NCBI RefSeq assembly: GCF_035083965.1
Contig: NC_089730.1
Span: 16,041,242-16,105,241 of the forward strand
Direction: 5' to 3'
DNA from: Branchiostoma lanceolatum
Lineage: Eukaryota; Chordata; Leptocardii; Amphioxiformes; Branchiostomatidae
DNA length: 64,000 nt
Shown here: positions 1 to 15,739 of the stretch, in pieces
Layout of the letters: every line of letters begins with the position of its first letter
Position numbering within the stretch: position 1 is the stretch's first letter
The notes under the pieces: generated by a model
Database searches by the model: none
What the model was told of the DNA's origin: nothing
What the model saw: only the letters and a program-made list of their open reading frames with translations
Translations under genes and position numbers: made by a program

Positions 1-43
1 ATAATTGATTTTATGAAGTATAGATTAGACTGGAAACTGTGAG

Positions 44-555
44 GAAAATGCCTGCAGCTGTCCATGGCACTGAAAATGCCTGTCCATTGTACTGAAAAAG
101 TCTGTCCATGGTACTGAAAATATGTGTCAATGGTGCTGAAAATGCCTTCCATTGTACTGAAAATGTCTGTCCATGGTACTGAAAATATCTGTCCATGGTA
201 CTGAAAATATCTGTACATGGTACTGAAACTTTCTGTCCATGGTATTGAACATGTCTATCCGTGGTACTGAAAATGTCTGTCCATGGGATTTGATATGTCT
301 GTCAATGGTATTGAAAATGTCTGTCCATGGTACTGAAAATATCTGTCCATGGTACTGAAAATGTCTGTACATAATATTGAAAACGTCTGTACATGATATT
401 GAAAATGTTGTCACCATGGTATTAAAAAAGTCTGTCCATGGTACTGAAAATGTCTGTCCACGGTACTACAAATGCCTGTCCATGGTACTGAAAATGTCTG
501 TACATAATACTAGTATTGAAAATGTCTGTCAATCAATCAATGGTACTAAAATATT
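44..555. repeat. 22-bp minisatellite array (forward orientation)
   Basis: About 23 imperfect tandem copies of a 22-bp unit, roughly GAAAATGTCTGTCCATGGTA followed by CT. Many copies keep the palindromic CCATGG core. 22 is not a multiple of three and no long reading frame is kept, so this is not coding. The same unit reappears in reverse orientation near 1395-1539. Confidence 0.9.
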
Positions 556-1378
556 CTATTATCTATATCATATAGTATTTCATAGGTTGTCATGATCAGT
601 ACAGAAAAGAAGAAAAAAATCAAAATACTCTCTACCTAGTACTGGGCTGATGCATGAAACATAAAATATCTGCACAGCTCCAATACTAGCTGTATTATAT
701 ATATATATGCAGGTGGTACTTCCAGACATAAAAAGAATACATCCAAAACATGAATAAAATGACAGCCCCAAATCTTTTCATCCTGAAGGCAATTACAATT
801 TCAAATCTACACTTCAGTCACATCAACCATCAAGGCGTAGGCAGAAATTATTACTGTTGGAGCTTTGATATATCAGATGGCAATCTACAAAAAGCTCTTC
901 AAAGGAGCCAGATGATTCAGGAAGATTATGCCCTTTCATTATGCTAAATCAAGTTACTGTAATTTGCTGTCCCTGATTATCAGCAATAAATTAGTTCCCA
1001 AGTATAGCGTATTATTTTGGTCCTGGTTCTATCATTGCAGGTAGTAAAGCAAAACAAAAATTCTGTTTCCATTAAAATATCATCTTTTCGATTTGCAGTT
1101 GTTTTCTTATGGATTACATGGATATTTTTAAAAGTTACGTATCCTGAATATATCAAAAGATGGTTTGATTGTTTTTCATTATCAGACAGCTGGATGAAAT
1201 ATCAAAATCATGGGGCTTTTACATGCCGTTAGTGATTTCTATTAGATTGAAGTCAAAATTGTAGACATGTACATCTTTAACTAGTTTGAGCAACTAAAAG
1301 TTAAGAGACATTCAATTTTAGATGGCACAGAAAAATGGGGAAAATGTCACATTCGTCTGTATAAGATGAGTGGAAAAG
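556..1378. other. No gene recognised between the two minisatellite arrays
   Basis: AT-rich sequence with a short (TA)n tract near 695-706. Only short open frames without a recognisable domain are present. Confidence 0.5.
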
Positions 1379-1554
1379 TTTTGCCATCCTGCTTATCATA
1401 ACCATGGACAGATGTTTTCAGTACCATGGACAGACAGTTTCAGTACCACGGACAGACATTTTCAGTGCCATGGACATTTTCAGTACCATTGACAGACAGT
1501 TTCAGTACCACGGACAGACATTTTCAGTGCCATGGACATTTTTGCCATCCTGCT
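1379..1554. repeat. Inverted copy of the 22-bp minisatellite flanked by a 15-bp direct repeat
   Basis: Six or seven units of the same minisatellite as at 44-555, here reading ACCATGGACAGACATTTTCA (reverse complement of the first array). The block is bounded by two identical copies of TTTTGCCATCCTGCT at 1379-1393 and 1540-1554, like a target-site duplication or a templated repair scar. Confidence 0.85.
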
Positions 1555-3554
1555 CCAGTTTTAGTAAAGTGCTTCTACCTCTTAAACCAACTTCTTTAGT
1601 TCCTCCAGCCCTTCCTGTATTCTGTACCACTACTTCTCATCAGTATGGAAAGTCTGACAAATTATAACAAATGGGATGGCACATATGGTGTAAAGTGATC
1701 TGCAGTTTATCTTTCACCAACTTCACATTTCCACTTACGTGGGTTGTGCCTCAATACCCTGAATGCCAATCTAATTGGACTTGAGTTGGAAGGTAGCCAG
1801 TAATCTAGATTCTAGTGAAAAATCTAGGACAATACATGTTCTGCATAATGATTACATTTTACAGCATACAATGTATGTGTCCAAATATCTATAATTCTAC
1901 ATGATCATGATTGTTGCTCTACAAATGACATACTAGTATATGTATGTATGGGAAAAACAAATTTATGATTGATAGTAAAGTTTATTGCAAATCTGTGACC
2001 GCTAATTGCAAATAAACAACAATTGAAGATAGTGCACAAGAATTAGATGAGTGAATATACAGATGAGGCACACAATGAAGACAATGACTAGTCTATAGCT
2101 ATAATAAGGTACTATATCAAAGTTAATGATGTGGGGTTTGACTTTTTACTGATTTGTATGTTCCTGAATTTTCATGGGTTCATATCAATACTAGAACAAC
2201 TCATTCATTGAGCCTGAATATATACAATATATGCTTCTGTTTCTGCTCACGAAAGTACACTTACTGTGTTTGAATACATTCACCATTGCATAGCAAATCT
2301 TGTGATCTATAACTGACTACATCTGCAATGCCCCAGCCAACATGGACTGATGGAGTCGTGGATAAGGGTCTGCTGCTGTGTAGTTTATGACTTCTCTAAC
2401 TCTCCATTCCGCAGCACAAATATATCACACACCATAATGGCTTCACACAGCACGATGCTTTGATTACAGGTATATATCTAAATCCAGTATGATTACTAGC
2501 TATACCTGATACACCTCATCAATGGATAGGCTTCAGACAATCTGTCTGGTTCCAAGTGATGGAACACACAGTGCTGAAACATGGATGTTAACATGTTGTA
2601 TGCCAGCCTGTTCATCATTCTGTCAACACTGGTTTGCTTAATTGAACTGAGCACTCAAGGGTGATAAAATAGTAGCACTCCTTATATTTATTAGCATATC
2701 CTAATTGCTTCATCAGATTTAAGTACCCAGGGTTCTTGCTGGGTGTACTTTAGAGTAACAGGCCACCACGCTATTATTTGTGACCACCACGCTAAATTAG
2801 TACCATTACGATTATTTCTCAACTACAGTAATGATACAATGTACCATGTGAGAATTTACTTGTCTAATAATGTAAAAAATGTTGGTATGATCCTTCAAAC
2901 TGACGCAAAATCTTTCCAATTACATGTTGTCTAAAAGTAATCAAGTCTTCCCATTGGTACCCTTATGATACCAACTTTTTTCCTTACATTTTCAAAATCT
3001 CCTCACTGTGGAAGGACCAAGACCCTCTTTCACACCATCCCCAAGATTGGTCGCTTCACTACCTTGCAGTTACAATTATGCTTATAAAACCTGCCACCAA
3101 TGGCTTGGTACATATATATGATTCATCAGTGTTTGTGCCAATATATACTCAGTCCTCAGCAGCATGTTACTTTGTAAATTGGATAGCAGATTGCAGGTAT
3201 TATCTGTATTATGCACAGGGTGCCCCAAAGCTACAAATTATCGGACTTCTTACATGCTCTTACATGCCCAAATCAAAATTCTAATATTTTTCTAAATCTA
3301 TAACTCATTCTTTCAATTTCAATTTAATCATTTAACCAGAGTACATCTCAGATCTATGGATCTGCTTTTCAGATAACCCTGGGCACAAACAGTAAAAATA
3401 CAATCAGGGAAAGAAAAACACAGGTATATACAGATAACGTTACATGTATACAGACGTATAGAATCGTGATCACAGTATTTCAACCTATTCCAATCAGTTC
3501 TTATGCATATCTTACCAGATTTCAAAGGAGGGAAGGTAAAGTTTTGGTTTTCCT
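1555..3554. other. No gene recognised
   Basis: AT-rich intergenic sequence. I see no convincing exon, RNA gene or complete mobile element. Open frames here are under 80 codons and resemble no family I know. Confidence 0.5.
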
Positions 3555-4060
3555 TTAGCCCACACAAATCTAATTAGGACAATTTCATTATCTAAGGGAG
3601 AGCTTTCCAGCTTCAATTGTGGGTAATTAAGATAATACATGGTGAAAAGGTCATTGTAAAAGGGTCAGGAATCTAATTGTTTTTATGATAGCTCTCCACC
3701 CCCAAAGAACCTATGGGAAAACCCTTAATGCTGTTTATTAATGTAATGTCCATGTCTGAATTTCACAAATTGAAACCAATCTATCAATAATAAATGTTTT
3801 CTTTTAGCCCACACAAATCTACATGGGACAATTTCATAACCATTTAGGGAAGCAAGAGAGAGCTTTCCAGATTCAATTGTGTGTAATAAGATAACTAGAT
3901 AATTCATGGGGAAATTTTGGTCATTATAGAATTAGAAGGGCCTGGGGTCTTATTGTTTTTATACCAAATCTCCACCCCAAAAGATTTTATGGAACAGCCC
4001 TTAATGTTATTTCTTTGTAATGTCCATCTCTGAAATTCACAAATTGAAACTAATCTATTT
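3555..4060. repeat. Direct duplication, two copies of about 248 bp
   Basis: The segment beginning TTAGCCCACACAAATCTA at 3555 recurs at 3803. Both copies run through a block ending near TTCACAAATTGAAACC, with scattered substitutions and small indels. No coding potential is apparent. 4061-4735 downstream is unremarkable. Confidence 0.8.
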
Positions 4061-4735
4061 AGAGGAGAGGAAAAGGGCTACAAATGCTGACCACATTATC
4101 GTTAAGTTAATAGATCTAGAGAATTGTCCCATTCATTTATGGTACACATAGATCAAAGACTGTTGCCATTGAATGTAGGAAGCCACCTCGATCATCTGTC
4201 ATTGTTGTGTTCTATATAACACCTTATCAATCGGAAGTTTCAATCTCAGAAGAGGACTGGAATAATTGAGAGACCGGATCGTAGAATTTGGCAAAAAAAG
4301 GGGAATACTTGTCCAGGAGAGTCAGTCTGCGGGAATGTTAACATTCCCCCTCCTCACTGGACCTGCAAATGAAACCCTGTGGTAGCCAAACTCCCCTGGC
4401 AAATATAGAGTCTTGAAAATTCCTGCAACAAATTATATTTTCCTGAAATCTTAGCTATACCCTGGGCATTACTTTTGCCCACTTGTTTCAGTACCTGACT
4501 ACTGCTAGATTATTTTCCAACTGAATGAAATGCCTTAAGTTCGTTTTTACAACTTCAATCGATTTCTGATAAGCTTAATGACAGGTTAGGTATCACCTAA
4601 ATCAAATTTCCCGGTTTGACAACCAAATGTGCCTGCCTCACACTAATGCTCAGGTAATGGACAACTTGTTAAGCCAAATCCCCTTTTTGACTCATCTACA
4701 AAGTCTCTGGAATTACACAACTAAATGAAGTGATG

Positions 4736-7043
4736 AACTAGAAAGGCCACCATTTGCCCCTGAGCAAATACAGCATGTTTAGCCATACTCCTCCCCATGC
4801 AAGAAGTGTGCTGTCCCAAAATAACACCTGGGCAAATCAAAATATTAACTGCATGTAGAAAGTCAATATTTGCGAGAGCATCATACTTCGCCAATCTCCC
4901 TCCCGATGCATAAATTGACTGTTCCAAAATCACCCGTGCAAAACAATTCTCTCTACAAGTTCTGCGAGACCCCAAGAGCTTCTTACTGCAAAGGCTTGCG
5001 TGTGTTCCTGCAATATGACCTCAGGTAACCTAAATAGAACACGTGTTTTTTTGGCCAGTAGCAAATGGAACGTGGGGATCCTTAGATAGAACATGGATTC
5101 TTTGGCCAGCAGCAAATAGAACATGGAACGGGGATACCACTTTTGGCCTGTTTTTGGTCTGAAATGGGTCCAAAAGTCCCCAAAATGAAGCATTTTGAAG
5201 TGATGTACACCAGAATTGTGATTGAAATCCTGTAGGGACATGTTCAAGGCGCCCTTGTACCGAATGTCAGGTCATTTGCTTCTAAAACCAGGCCACAGGA
5301 GACCAAAATGTAATTTTTGCCTAAAATGCCCCCAAAAAACCCCATAAAAATGATTTTCAGGCCTGTTTCAAAAAAATGAAAAAATCGCATGAGGGTATTT
5401 GCCTTCTTTACCTCCATGCCAAATTTCAGGTCGGCTGATTAAAAAATGGCAGAGTTGAATCAATTTGAAGATTTGGCAGAAGAAGGAGAAGAAGAAGAAG
5501 AACGTGAACACTAGAAAGGCCGTCATTTGCCCCTGAGCAAATACAGCATGTTTAGCCATACTCCTCCCCATGCAAGAAGTGGGCTGTCCCAAAATAACAC
5601 CTGGGCAAATCGAAATATTAACTGCATGTAGAAAGGCAACATTTGCGAGAGCATTATACTTCGACAATCTCCCTCCTGATGCATAAATGGACTGTTCCAA
5701 AATCACCCGTACAAAAACTCTCTCTACAAGTTCTGCGAGACCCCAAGAGCTTCTTACTGCAAAGGCTTGCGTGTGTTCCTGCAATATGACCTCAGGTGAC
5801 CTAAATAGAACAGTGTTCTTTGGCCAGTAGCAAATGGAACGCGGGGATCCTTAGATAGAACATGGATTCCTTGGCCAGCAGCAAATAGAACATGGAACGT
5901 GGATACCACTTTTGGCCTGTTTTTGGTCTGAAAATGGGTCCAAAAGTCCCCAAAATGAAGCATTCTGAAGTGATGTACACCAGAATTGTGATTGAAATCC
6001 TGTAGGGACATGTTCAAGGCACCCTTGTACCGAATTTCAGGTCACTTGCTAGCAATACCAGGGCACAGGAGCCCAAAATATAAAAATTGCCTAAAAATGC
6101 CCCAAAAAACCTCCATAAAAATGATTTTAAGGGCTGTTTCAAAGCAATTTTAAAATCACCTGAGGGTATTTGCTTTCTTTACCTCCATGCCAAATTTCAG
6201 GTCGGTTGGTTAAAAAATGGCGGAGTTGAATCCATTTGAAGATTTGGCAGGAGGAGAAGAAGAACATGAACAAAAACTAGAAAGGCCGTCATTTGCCCCT
6301 GAGCAAATACAGCATGTTTAGCCATACTCCTCCCCATGCAAGAAGTGGGTTGTCCCAAAATAACCCCTGGGCAAATCGAAATATTAACTGCATGTAGGAA
6401 GGCAACATTTGCGAGAGCATCATACTTCGCCAATCTCCCTCCCGATGCATAAATTGACTGTTCCAAAATCACCCGTGCAAAACAATTCTCTCTACAAGTT
6501 CTGCGAGACACCAAGAGCTTCTTACTGCAATGGCTCGCGTGTTTACCCGCAACATGACCTCAGGTAACCTGAAAAGAACACATGTTCTTTGGCCAGCAGC
6601 AAATGGAACGCCCGGAACCTTAGATAGAACATGGATTCTAAGATAGAACATGGAACGGGGACAGCACTTTTGACCCGTTTTTGGTCTGAAAATGGGTCCA
6701 AAAGTACCCAAAACGAAACATTTTGAAGTGATGTACACCAGAAATGTGATTGTAGTCTTGTAGGGACATGTTCAAGGCACCCTTGTAGCGAATTTCAGGT
6801 CATTTGCTTGTAATACCAGGGCACAGGAGCCAAAAATATAAAAATTGCCTAAAAATGCCCCAAAAAACCTCCATAAAAATGATTTTAAGGCCTGTTTCAA
6901 AGCAATTTTAAAATCACCTGAGGGTATTTGCCTTCTTTACCTCCTTGCCAAATTTCAGGTCGGTTGATTAAAAAATGGCGGAGTTGAATCGATTTGAAGA
7001 TTTGGCAGGAGGAGAAGAAGAAGAAGAAGAACATGCACAAAAA
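4736..7043. repeat. Three tandem copies of a 765-775 bp unit
   Basis: Units start at about 4738, 5512 and 6277 with CTAGAAAGGCC(A/G)(C/T)CATTTGCCC, and share more than 90 percent of their sequence by eye. Each ends near a GAAGAAGAAGAA tract. Minus-strand open frames of 85-140 codons recur in each copy, but in two overlapping frames with different ends. Their conservation is explained by copy similarity rather than by coding selection. I recognise no transposase, reverse transcriptase or capsid motif. Confidence 0.85.
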
Positions 7044-7117
7044 CAATATGTTGAGCCATACTAGGTATGGCTAAACATAACAATATGTTGAGCCATACTA
7101 GGTATGGCTAAACATAA
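7044..7117. repeat. 37-bp tandem duplication with internal palindrome
   Basis: CAATATGTTGAGCCATACTA and the following bases occur at 7044 and again at 7081 with a period of exactly 37 bp. Each copy holds the palindrome GCCATACTAGGTATGGC. The same GTTTAGCCATACT word occurs inside the adjacent 770-bp units, so this is probably the edge of that repeat family. Confidence 0.85.
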
Positions 7118-7743
7118 ATAGATGATTAACTTTATATCTAACACTCTAGGACGACTACTACAGGTACATTAAGATCTACTTTGTCAAAAAGAAATATAAA
7201 TCCTACGTGCAGACTGCAGTTGAGCTTAGTTTTAAGTGCCCTTACAAGTACTAAATGCTTTATATGTACATGTAGATCAAATCAACAAAATACTTCACTA
7301 ATACTTAATAGTCTTGTAACCCTAGAAACTATCTTTTTAATTGCATTGAACATTTATCAAGCAATTAAAAGACTCAAGATGATTAGTAGCGACTCTTCTC
7401 CATCTTTTCTTCAGCTGCAATTTTGCAGATCATACAAATTATGCTTTCCTAATATGATTATGTGTCCCAGGCAAAGACAGTATCAGGTCTTCAATATATA
7501 AAAATATTATAAATTCATCATGAAAAGGTTACTTAGCCCCAAGGGAATTAGAGCGGAAACATAGCCTAGTTCTTCAGGCAAAAATAACAGATTGAAGACT
7601 CATTAGCAAAATGAAAAGCACATGGTGTTATGCCATTATATTATCATAATATGATAATATCAAACTGTCTTAGGTTTTTTGACACATCTTCAATTCGACA
7701 TCTGACATCAGATGTGATAATACTCATAAGTAATATTCATAAA
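7118..7743. other. No gene recognised
   Basis: AT-rich sequence with a small palindrome (TATCATAATATGATAATATC) near 7640. An open frame of 106 codons at 7181-7501 resembles nothing I know. Confidence 0.45.
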
Positions 7744-8035
7744 TGGGATGTCCCTGTAGCTCAACTGGTAGCAGCCTCATAGTTGAGCTCCTGGTCCCAA
7801 TTAGTTGGTAACTGGGAGACCCCAGTTCAAATCCTGGAACAGGGCATCTCGGTTGGGGCTGCCCCTGTCATTCGGAAGGGACATAAGATGGAGGTGTCTT
7901 GTTCGAGGAGGTGTCTCGAGTACATTAAAGGGGAAGGGCATTAGGAACCCCTCCCTGTAAAAATATACCCTGCAACAGAAATAGCAATTTGCTGCTCTTT
8001 GTGCCACTAGGCACTACAAGGTCAACAACTGAACA
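7744..8035 (+). mobile_element. tRNA-derived SINE, copy 1
   Basis: It starts with a tRNA-like head: an A-box-like TAGCTCAACTGGTAGCAG near 7756 and a B-box-like AGTTCAAATCC near 7825. A non-tRNA body follows (GGAAGGGACATAAGATGGAG, GGGAAGGGCATTAGGAACCC, CTCCCTGTAAAAATA). Two more copies of the same body occur at 43886-44140 (plus) and 62305-62565 (minus). The head does not fold as a normal tRNA, so this is a retroposon and not a functional tRNA gene. Confidence 0.8.
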
Positions 8036-8704
8036 ATATTCATAAGTTCAGACAGAAATTATAACCCACACAGCTATGATGAGAGCATGTGGTTAATAAT
8101 TAACCTCAAATTCCTGTCACTTATAAATCATGCATTTATGCATTAAGGCAAAGGTATATATTATGCATCACAGGAAAATCTGTTAGTTTTTAAATGATTA
8201 TAATTAGTATTCCTTGGGAACATATTTTTCTTAGCAGGGTTGTCACAAAACTCAATCTTGCAGTACACTTCAGTTAAAGATTAGATTGTGAAATCTTGGC
8301 TTTAGCAGAAATACCTCTTGAAACATACTGGCTAGCTTTTATGGCTTGTAAATCTTTTATGGCCCAGTTGGTTTGGAGGAAAAACATTGCCCATGACTGT
8401 TAAAATCTTTAAGTTATTTGTTCCTGACCAGCCTTCGTAACCCTTGCTTTTCCTATATTGGGTCATGATCAGGTAGTTCTCGCTTTCGGTGCACGCTGCG
8501 TCTGTGTTTGTAATGGTGAGTAAGGGAGAAGAGATGTTGTTTCAGTCGTATTCATGTAACCCATATACATGTGACTAACCTTGAAATGGCCTTTGGGTTT
8601 TGTCAACACAAGAATTGGCCATGCATGGCAGAAGGGACAGTAAATGTTGAAATGTTCACAGTGGTTTTATGTTCGCAGCACTGTTCTGTCCATATATATC
8701 AGTG
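8036..8704. other. No gene recognised; fragment of the TTCGCGG repeat family
   Basis: Non-coding by inspection. 8645-8690 (AAATGTTCACAGTGGTTTTA then TGTTCGCAGC) resembles the family seen at 62830-63058. Confidence 0.45.
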
Positions 8705-8799
8705 ACCAAGATGCATGGCCTCACACCTACTAGCAACTCAGTGACAGTGATTATCACTGTCACTGAGTCGCTAGTAGGTGTGAGGCCATGCATCTTGGT
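8705..8799. repeat. Near-perfect hairpin, 46-bp arms with a 3-nt loop
   Basis: The left arm (8705-8750, beginning ACCAAGATGCATGGCC) is the reverse complement of the right arm (8754-8799, ending GGCCATGCATCTTGGT) with a single mismatch. The loop is TTA at 8751-8753. I see no target duplication or neighbouring array. It could be a very young fold-back insertion or a hairpin RNA source. Confidence 0.95.
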
Positions 8800-8922
8800 T
8801 TACGAGTGGCTGTCTGTAAAGGTGCAGGTTTTGATTATGTGACTTTAGTGCTACTATTGTTTCAACCACCAACTTATAACCACAGTTAGCACTCCATTTT
8901 CTCCTTACCACAAATATATATA

Positions 8923-11924
<3,002 letters not shown>

Positions 11925-12540
11925 GGAGAAATATCTATGATTGGAAACGGGAACAAAATTGCACTCGGCGTATCCAGTCCGGGATATGCAACGTTTTATT
12001 TTCCTGAATATTTTCCGAAAATACCGAGTTTCCGGTAGCACATACGGATTTTTTCTGCTACGGACAGCCTGCATATACGGATAAATTTCTATGATTGGAA
12101 ACGGGAACAAAATTGCACTCGGCGTATCCAGTCCGGGATATGCAACGTTTTATTTCCTGAATATTTTCCGAAAATACCGAGTTTCCGGTAGCACATACGG
12201 ATTTTTTCTGCTACGGACAGCCTGCATATACGGATAAATTTCTATGATTGGAAACGGGAACAAAATTGCACTCGGCGTATCCAGTCCGGGATATGCAACG
12301 TTTTATTTCCTGAATATTTTCCGAAAATACCGAGTTTCCGGTAGCACATACGGATTTTTTCTGCTACGGACAGCCTGTATATACAGATAAATTTTTATGA
12401 TTGGAAACGGGAACAAATTTCCACTCGGCGTATCCGGACTCAGATATGCTACAGTTTAGTTTCCGAATATTACCCTGAAATGCGGCACGTCTGTAACACC
12501 GAACATGCTACATTTCAGGCAGTTCTGCGTCCGCAATGTA
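11925..12540. repeat. 153-bp satellite, about 3.5 to 4 copies
   Basis: The marker TTGGAAACGGGAACAAA occurs at 11941, 12095, 12248 and 12401, giving periods of 154, 153 and 153 bp. The second and third copies are nearly identical; the fourth diverges after about 35 bp. Units are dense in TTTCCG/CGGAAA and ATACGGAT words, also found through 13.7-17.6 kb, so the satellite appears to be a recent amplification of one member of that family. Confidence 0.92.
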
Positions 12541-13729
12541 ACCAGGAGGCATATGGAGTCATTGCGCTCCTGAAATCATATATGAATAGAACATATATAC
12601 ATGACAAAGAAAAGAACATTAACAAGAATACTTAAATGACAAACTCTGTAATTGTTTAACTCCTATATACAACATTTCTGGACTGTTTCATGGTTCAAGT
12701 TGGGCACATAAATTTGGTATCGGCGGATATTCAACAGCAGAAATAGATCTATAACTTACTGCACAGAAAAACACCTCTTGAACATTCTTGATTGCTCAAA
12801 ACATGTACACAACATTGCTGTTATAAGACCTGGGAATCAAGGTAAAAGTTAAGAATATATACAAGTAAGGTCAATACACAAATAAATGATATAATACATA
12901 CATGTACGTACATATGAGGTCAATATTCTGAATGAGTTCAAATTGAAAAGGAATCATACCAATCTCTTACTCCGTAGATTCAATGAATATAGAATGTACG
13001 CAAAGTGATCTTATAACAATTATAGCTTCTTCTGTAACTTTTATAATTACATCAGAGTATGAATCATACAAATTCTGTAAAGGGATGTATACGTAGTATA
13101 TATATGAACATTTACAATGTGTTTTCGTATCATTCTACTCGTTCTGGGTGTTTTACGGCTCACCCGCAACAGTAGTACGGTACGGAATTATTAACTTCGT
13201 TAGGCACCAGGTCTAACATGATATCCGTGACACGTAAAGGAAGGTTCTCATACAAATAGTACTGATTCTCAAACATACCGGTGTAACTAACAGACATATC
13301 TATATTCCAAATTGGGGGTGCGGAAGTCACACAGGTTGATTCGCTGCACAGGTGTTGCTGCACTGGAACTGTCTTTATAAACCCCGATATACTCAGCGGA
13401 AGATGCTGAAAAATAATCGCGACTAGAATAAGTTAAATGTAGAGACGGAGCTAGATCTACTACCTGAAATAAGCACCCTCCTTCTAAAAAAACTCACACA
13501 GTAAAGGGTATCAAATCAAATAACTATAGCAAAAGGTAAAGTGAACAAAGTCAGGCCAAGAAAAAGATGTAAAAAGGAGTGTTTCAACCCTCCCAAAACC
13601 TGCTAACTCTAACTTTTTCTTTTGGTCGACTGCTCGTGAAACACAAAATCGATAAACTTTGCGATCAATTGAGTAAAGAAACACTGAAACAACAAGGGAC
13701 ATATGGATAAAACACAAGTACAACGGACT
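12541..13729. other. No gene recognised
   Basis: AT-rich. A minus-strand open frame of 67 codons at 13160-13363 has plausible amino-acid composition but no start context, splice partners or known similarity that I can see. Confidence 0.4.
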
Positions 13730-14420
13730 TATTTATGGACAGTACGCATGCATTGCTGGAGTATTTCAACCTCAGAGAATCCGTTAAACTTTGAATATGA
13801 AAAAAAGGTGTTCGGTGATAGGAACGCCTACCCATGGATTTCGGAATACCATCAGAAAAAATGTAATATTAACGGACAACAAATATTCTAAGATAATTTT
13901 CCGGGCAAGCAAATGAAGTGTCGAAATATTTCAGAAAATGCTGTGTCGAAATTCCTGTTTGGAAACGGTCCAGATACGCGACATGTGTAACCTTCAGATT
14001 TGCCTGGAAATCTACCCTTCCCGTACAGTGAACGAATATGTCACATATACGGCATACTGGTATTTCCGGATATGAGGGCAAGTAGAGAGGACCACATAAA
14101 TAAACTTCGTATACGTAAAGGTACATGACACGTATACGGAATAATCAGGTGTACTGCATTTGCCTAGGGCTGAGTATCAGTATATTCGGAATATTCTAAT
14201 CATTTTGTCAGGTACTTTTCTGTATTCACGTTACAGCATGGATTTCTGTTGTATTTCTACCCCTGATGTCTCCGTACTCAGAAAGAAACACGTATTCGGA
14301 GTAAAGAAATGACCATATATAGTATCCGGGAAAATTATGATCACTGATATTTCCGTATATCTGCCTTATCACGTGGCACACATGTTTTCTGTTACGGGCA
14401 GATAGGAATTCGAAGCCTGC
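13730..14420. repeat. Degenerate CGGA-motif repeat block 1
   Basis: Dense words such as GATATTTCCG, TATACGG, GTATTCGGAG and their reverse complements occur in an AT-rich background. The stretch around 14236-14310 (GCATGGATTTCTG through CACGTATTCGGAGTAA) is related to 16055-16120 and 16547-16620. Confidence 0.6.
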
Positions 14421-15739
14421 CTGTGGGTGGCCTGTTGTGTTGCACAAAACTTGGAGCTTAAAAACAATGTCTGTGAAACTCTCCTAGCTTCAAATTGACA
14501 CACTAGGGAGAAATAACTAATTTCTGATGTAGGTATTAGTTTAACACGTCACCAAACAGTGGATAATGGAATTCGAAGTTACCGTGTTCTCGGCTTGTCC
14601 ATGCTTGTCCATCGTCTGAGGTCAATTTGCACCCAGACCCCGTCCTCGCTCCATCCACTTCGGTCCTGACTCCCGAGTTCATGCAGGTCATTTCTCGTCA
14701 TCCCAGTTCAGAAAAGAAGAATCTTACGGTGTAATCCGTCAGATCATATCGAGAATATGAGGACTTGGACTCCGGCAGATACCGAGCATCGGCACACCCC
14801 GGTTTCCTCTAACCGTTAAGGTAGCAGAACACAGTTTTCGGCCTATGGGGGTTTCTATAGTTAAGGACCACAAAGTGACCCACATCGACGTGGATAAAAT
14901 CATAGTAGGGTACCCTACAAAATCACGACAAACAAATATGTTGAAGTCGAGGGTACGATCTACCAAATAACTGAAAAGCAAAAAAAGTTATGGTTTTTTA
15001 ACAATTTGACGGCCACTTTGATATGGGGTCATGCGGGGTCATGCGGAAGTGAAGCCGACTCACCTCGGCAGGCAGCTGCAAAGGTCACGCGCATTTATAC
15101 GCCGAATGGGAAAACTTCACAATCTCATTCCTACGATCTAAAAGCCCACTTATTATACTACCATACAGTAAAGTTTGTGCCTCGCTGGCATTCACGATAA
15201 CGTTTCTACACACGGTTCAAGGTTTAGGGCGCACTATTTTCTTACCGCTACGTCACAGACTCCGGGGGTCGCGGAGAAATACTGTGTACTCATACCTTAA
15301 GTTCCGCTCTCACATTCCAGGCATGCGTGGTAGACATACACTACTATACAAACGGACCAATCAGAAATCAGGCATGCTAGGGTCCAACTGGTGGCCCGGA
15401 TGTACACATACCAGAGCGTTTCTTGGCACAATGTTCAATCTTTAAGACAGGCAAGCCGGTATTAACACAGAACTGTGCTGGAAGGGTGCCGTTATATATT
15501 TCTAGGGCAGGCTACATGCTTGTAGACACGTATACAAGCATTACTAATGAATTCACATCATGCAGTAGCAATATTTGAATATTGCAGGTATATGTTGTAT
15601 TTCAATTTTCAAGTTTAGCATAATACACTTTTGTAATATTTTCTAAGATTTTAGAAACTACCAAAAACCCAAAATTGTATATTTGCTGATTGATTTGATT
15701 GATATGCATAGGGGCAAAAAAGCTCCTCCTAGAGGCATA
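14421..15739. other. No gene recognised
   Basis: Short open frames on both strands near 14739-14981 have balanced composition but no recognisable family, and there are no flanking exons. No repeat structure stood out. Confidence 0.4.

Noticed and set aside
44-555. Regularly spaced short repeats that might look like a CRISPR array
   Set aside because: There are no unique spacers; the 22-bp units follow each other directly, and the genome is animal.
4721-6738. Minus-strand open frames of 85-140 codons in the 770-bp units as genes
   Set aside because: They occur in two overlapping frames with shifting ends and no family signature; copy similarity alone explains them.
7744-7840. A tRNA gene at the head of the SINE
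   Set aside because: A- and B-box-like words are present, but the arms do not pair as a tRNA and the sequence continues into a repeated body found at two other places.
14739-14981. Possible small gene on either strand
   Set aside because: The composition is plausible, but no domain, splice partner or start context supports it.
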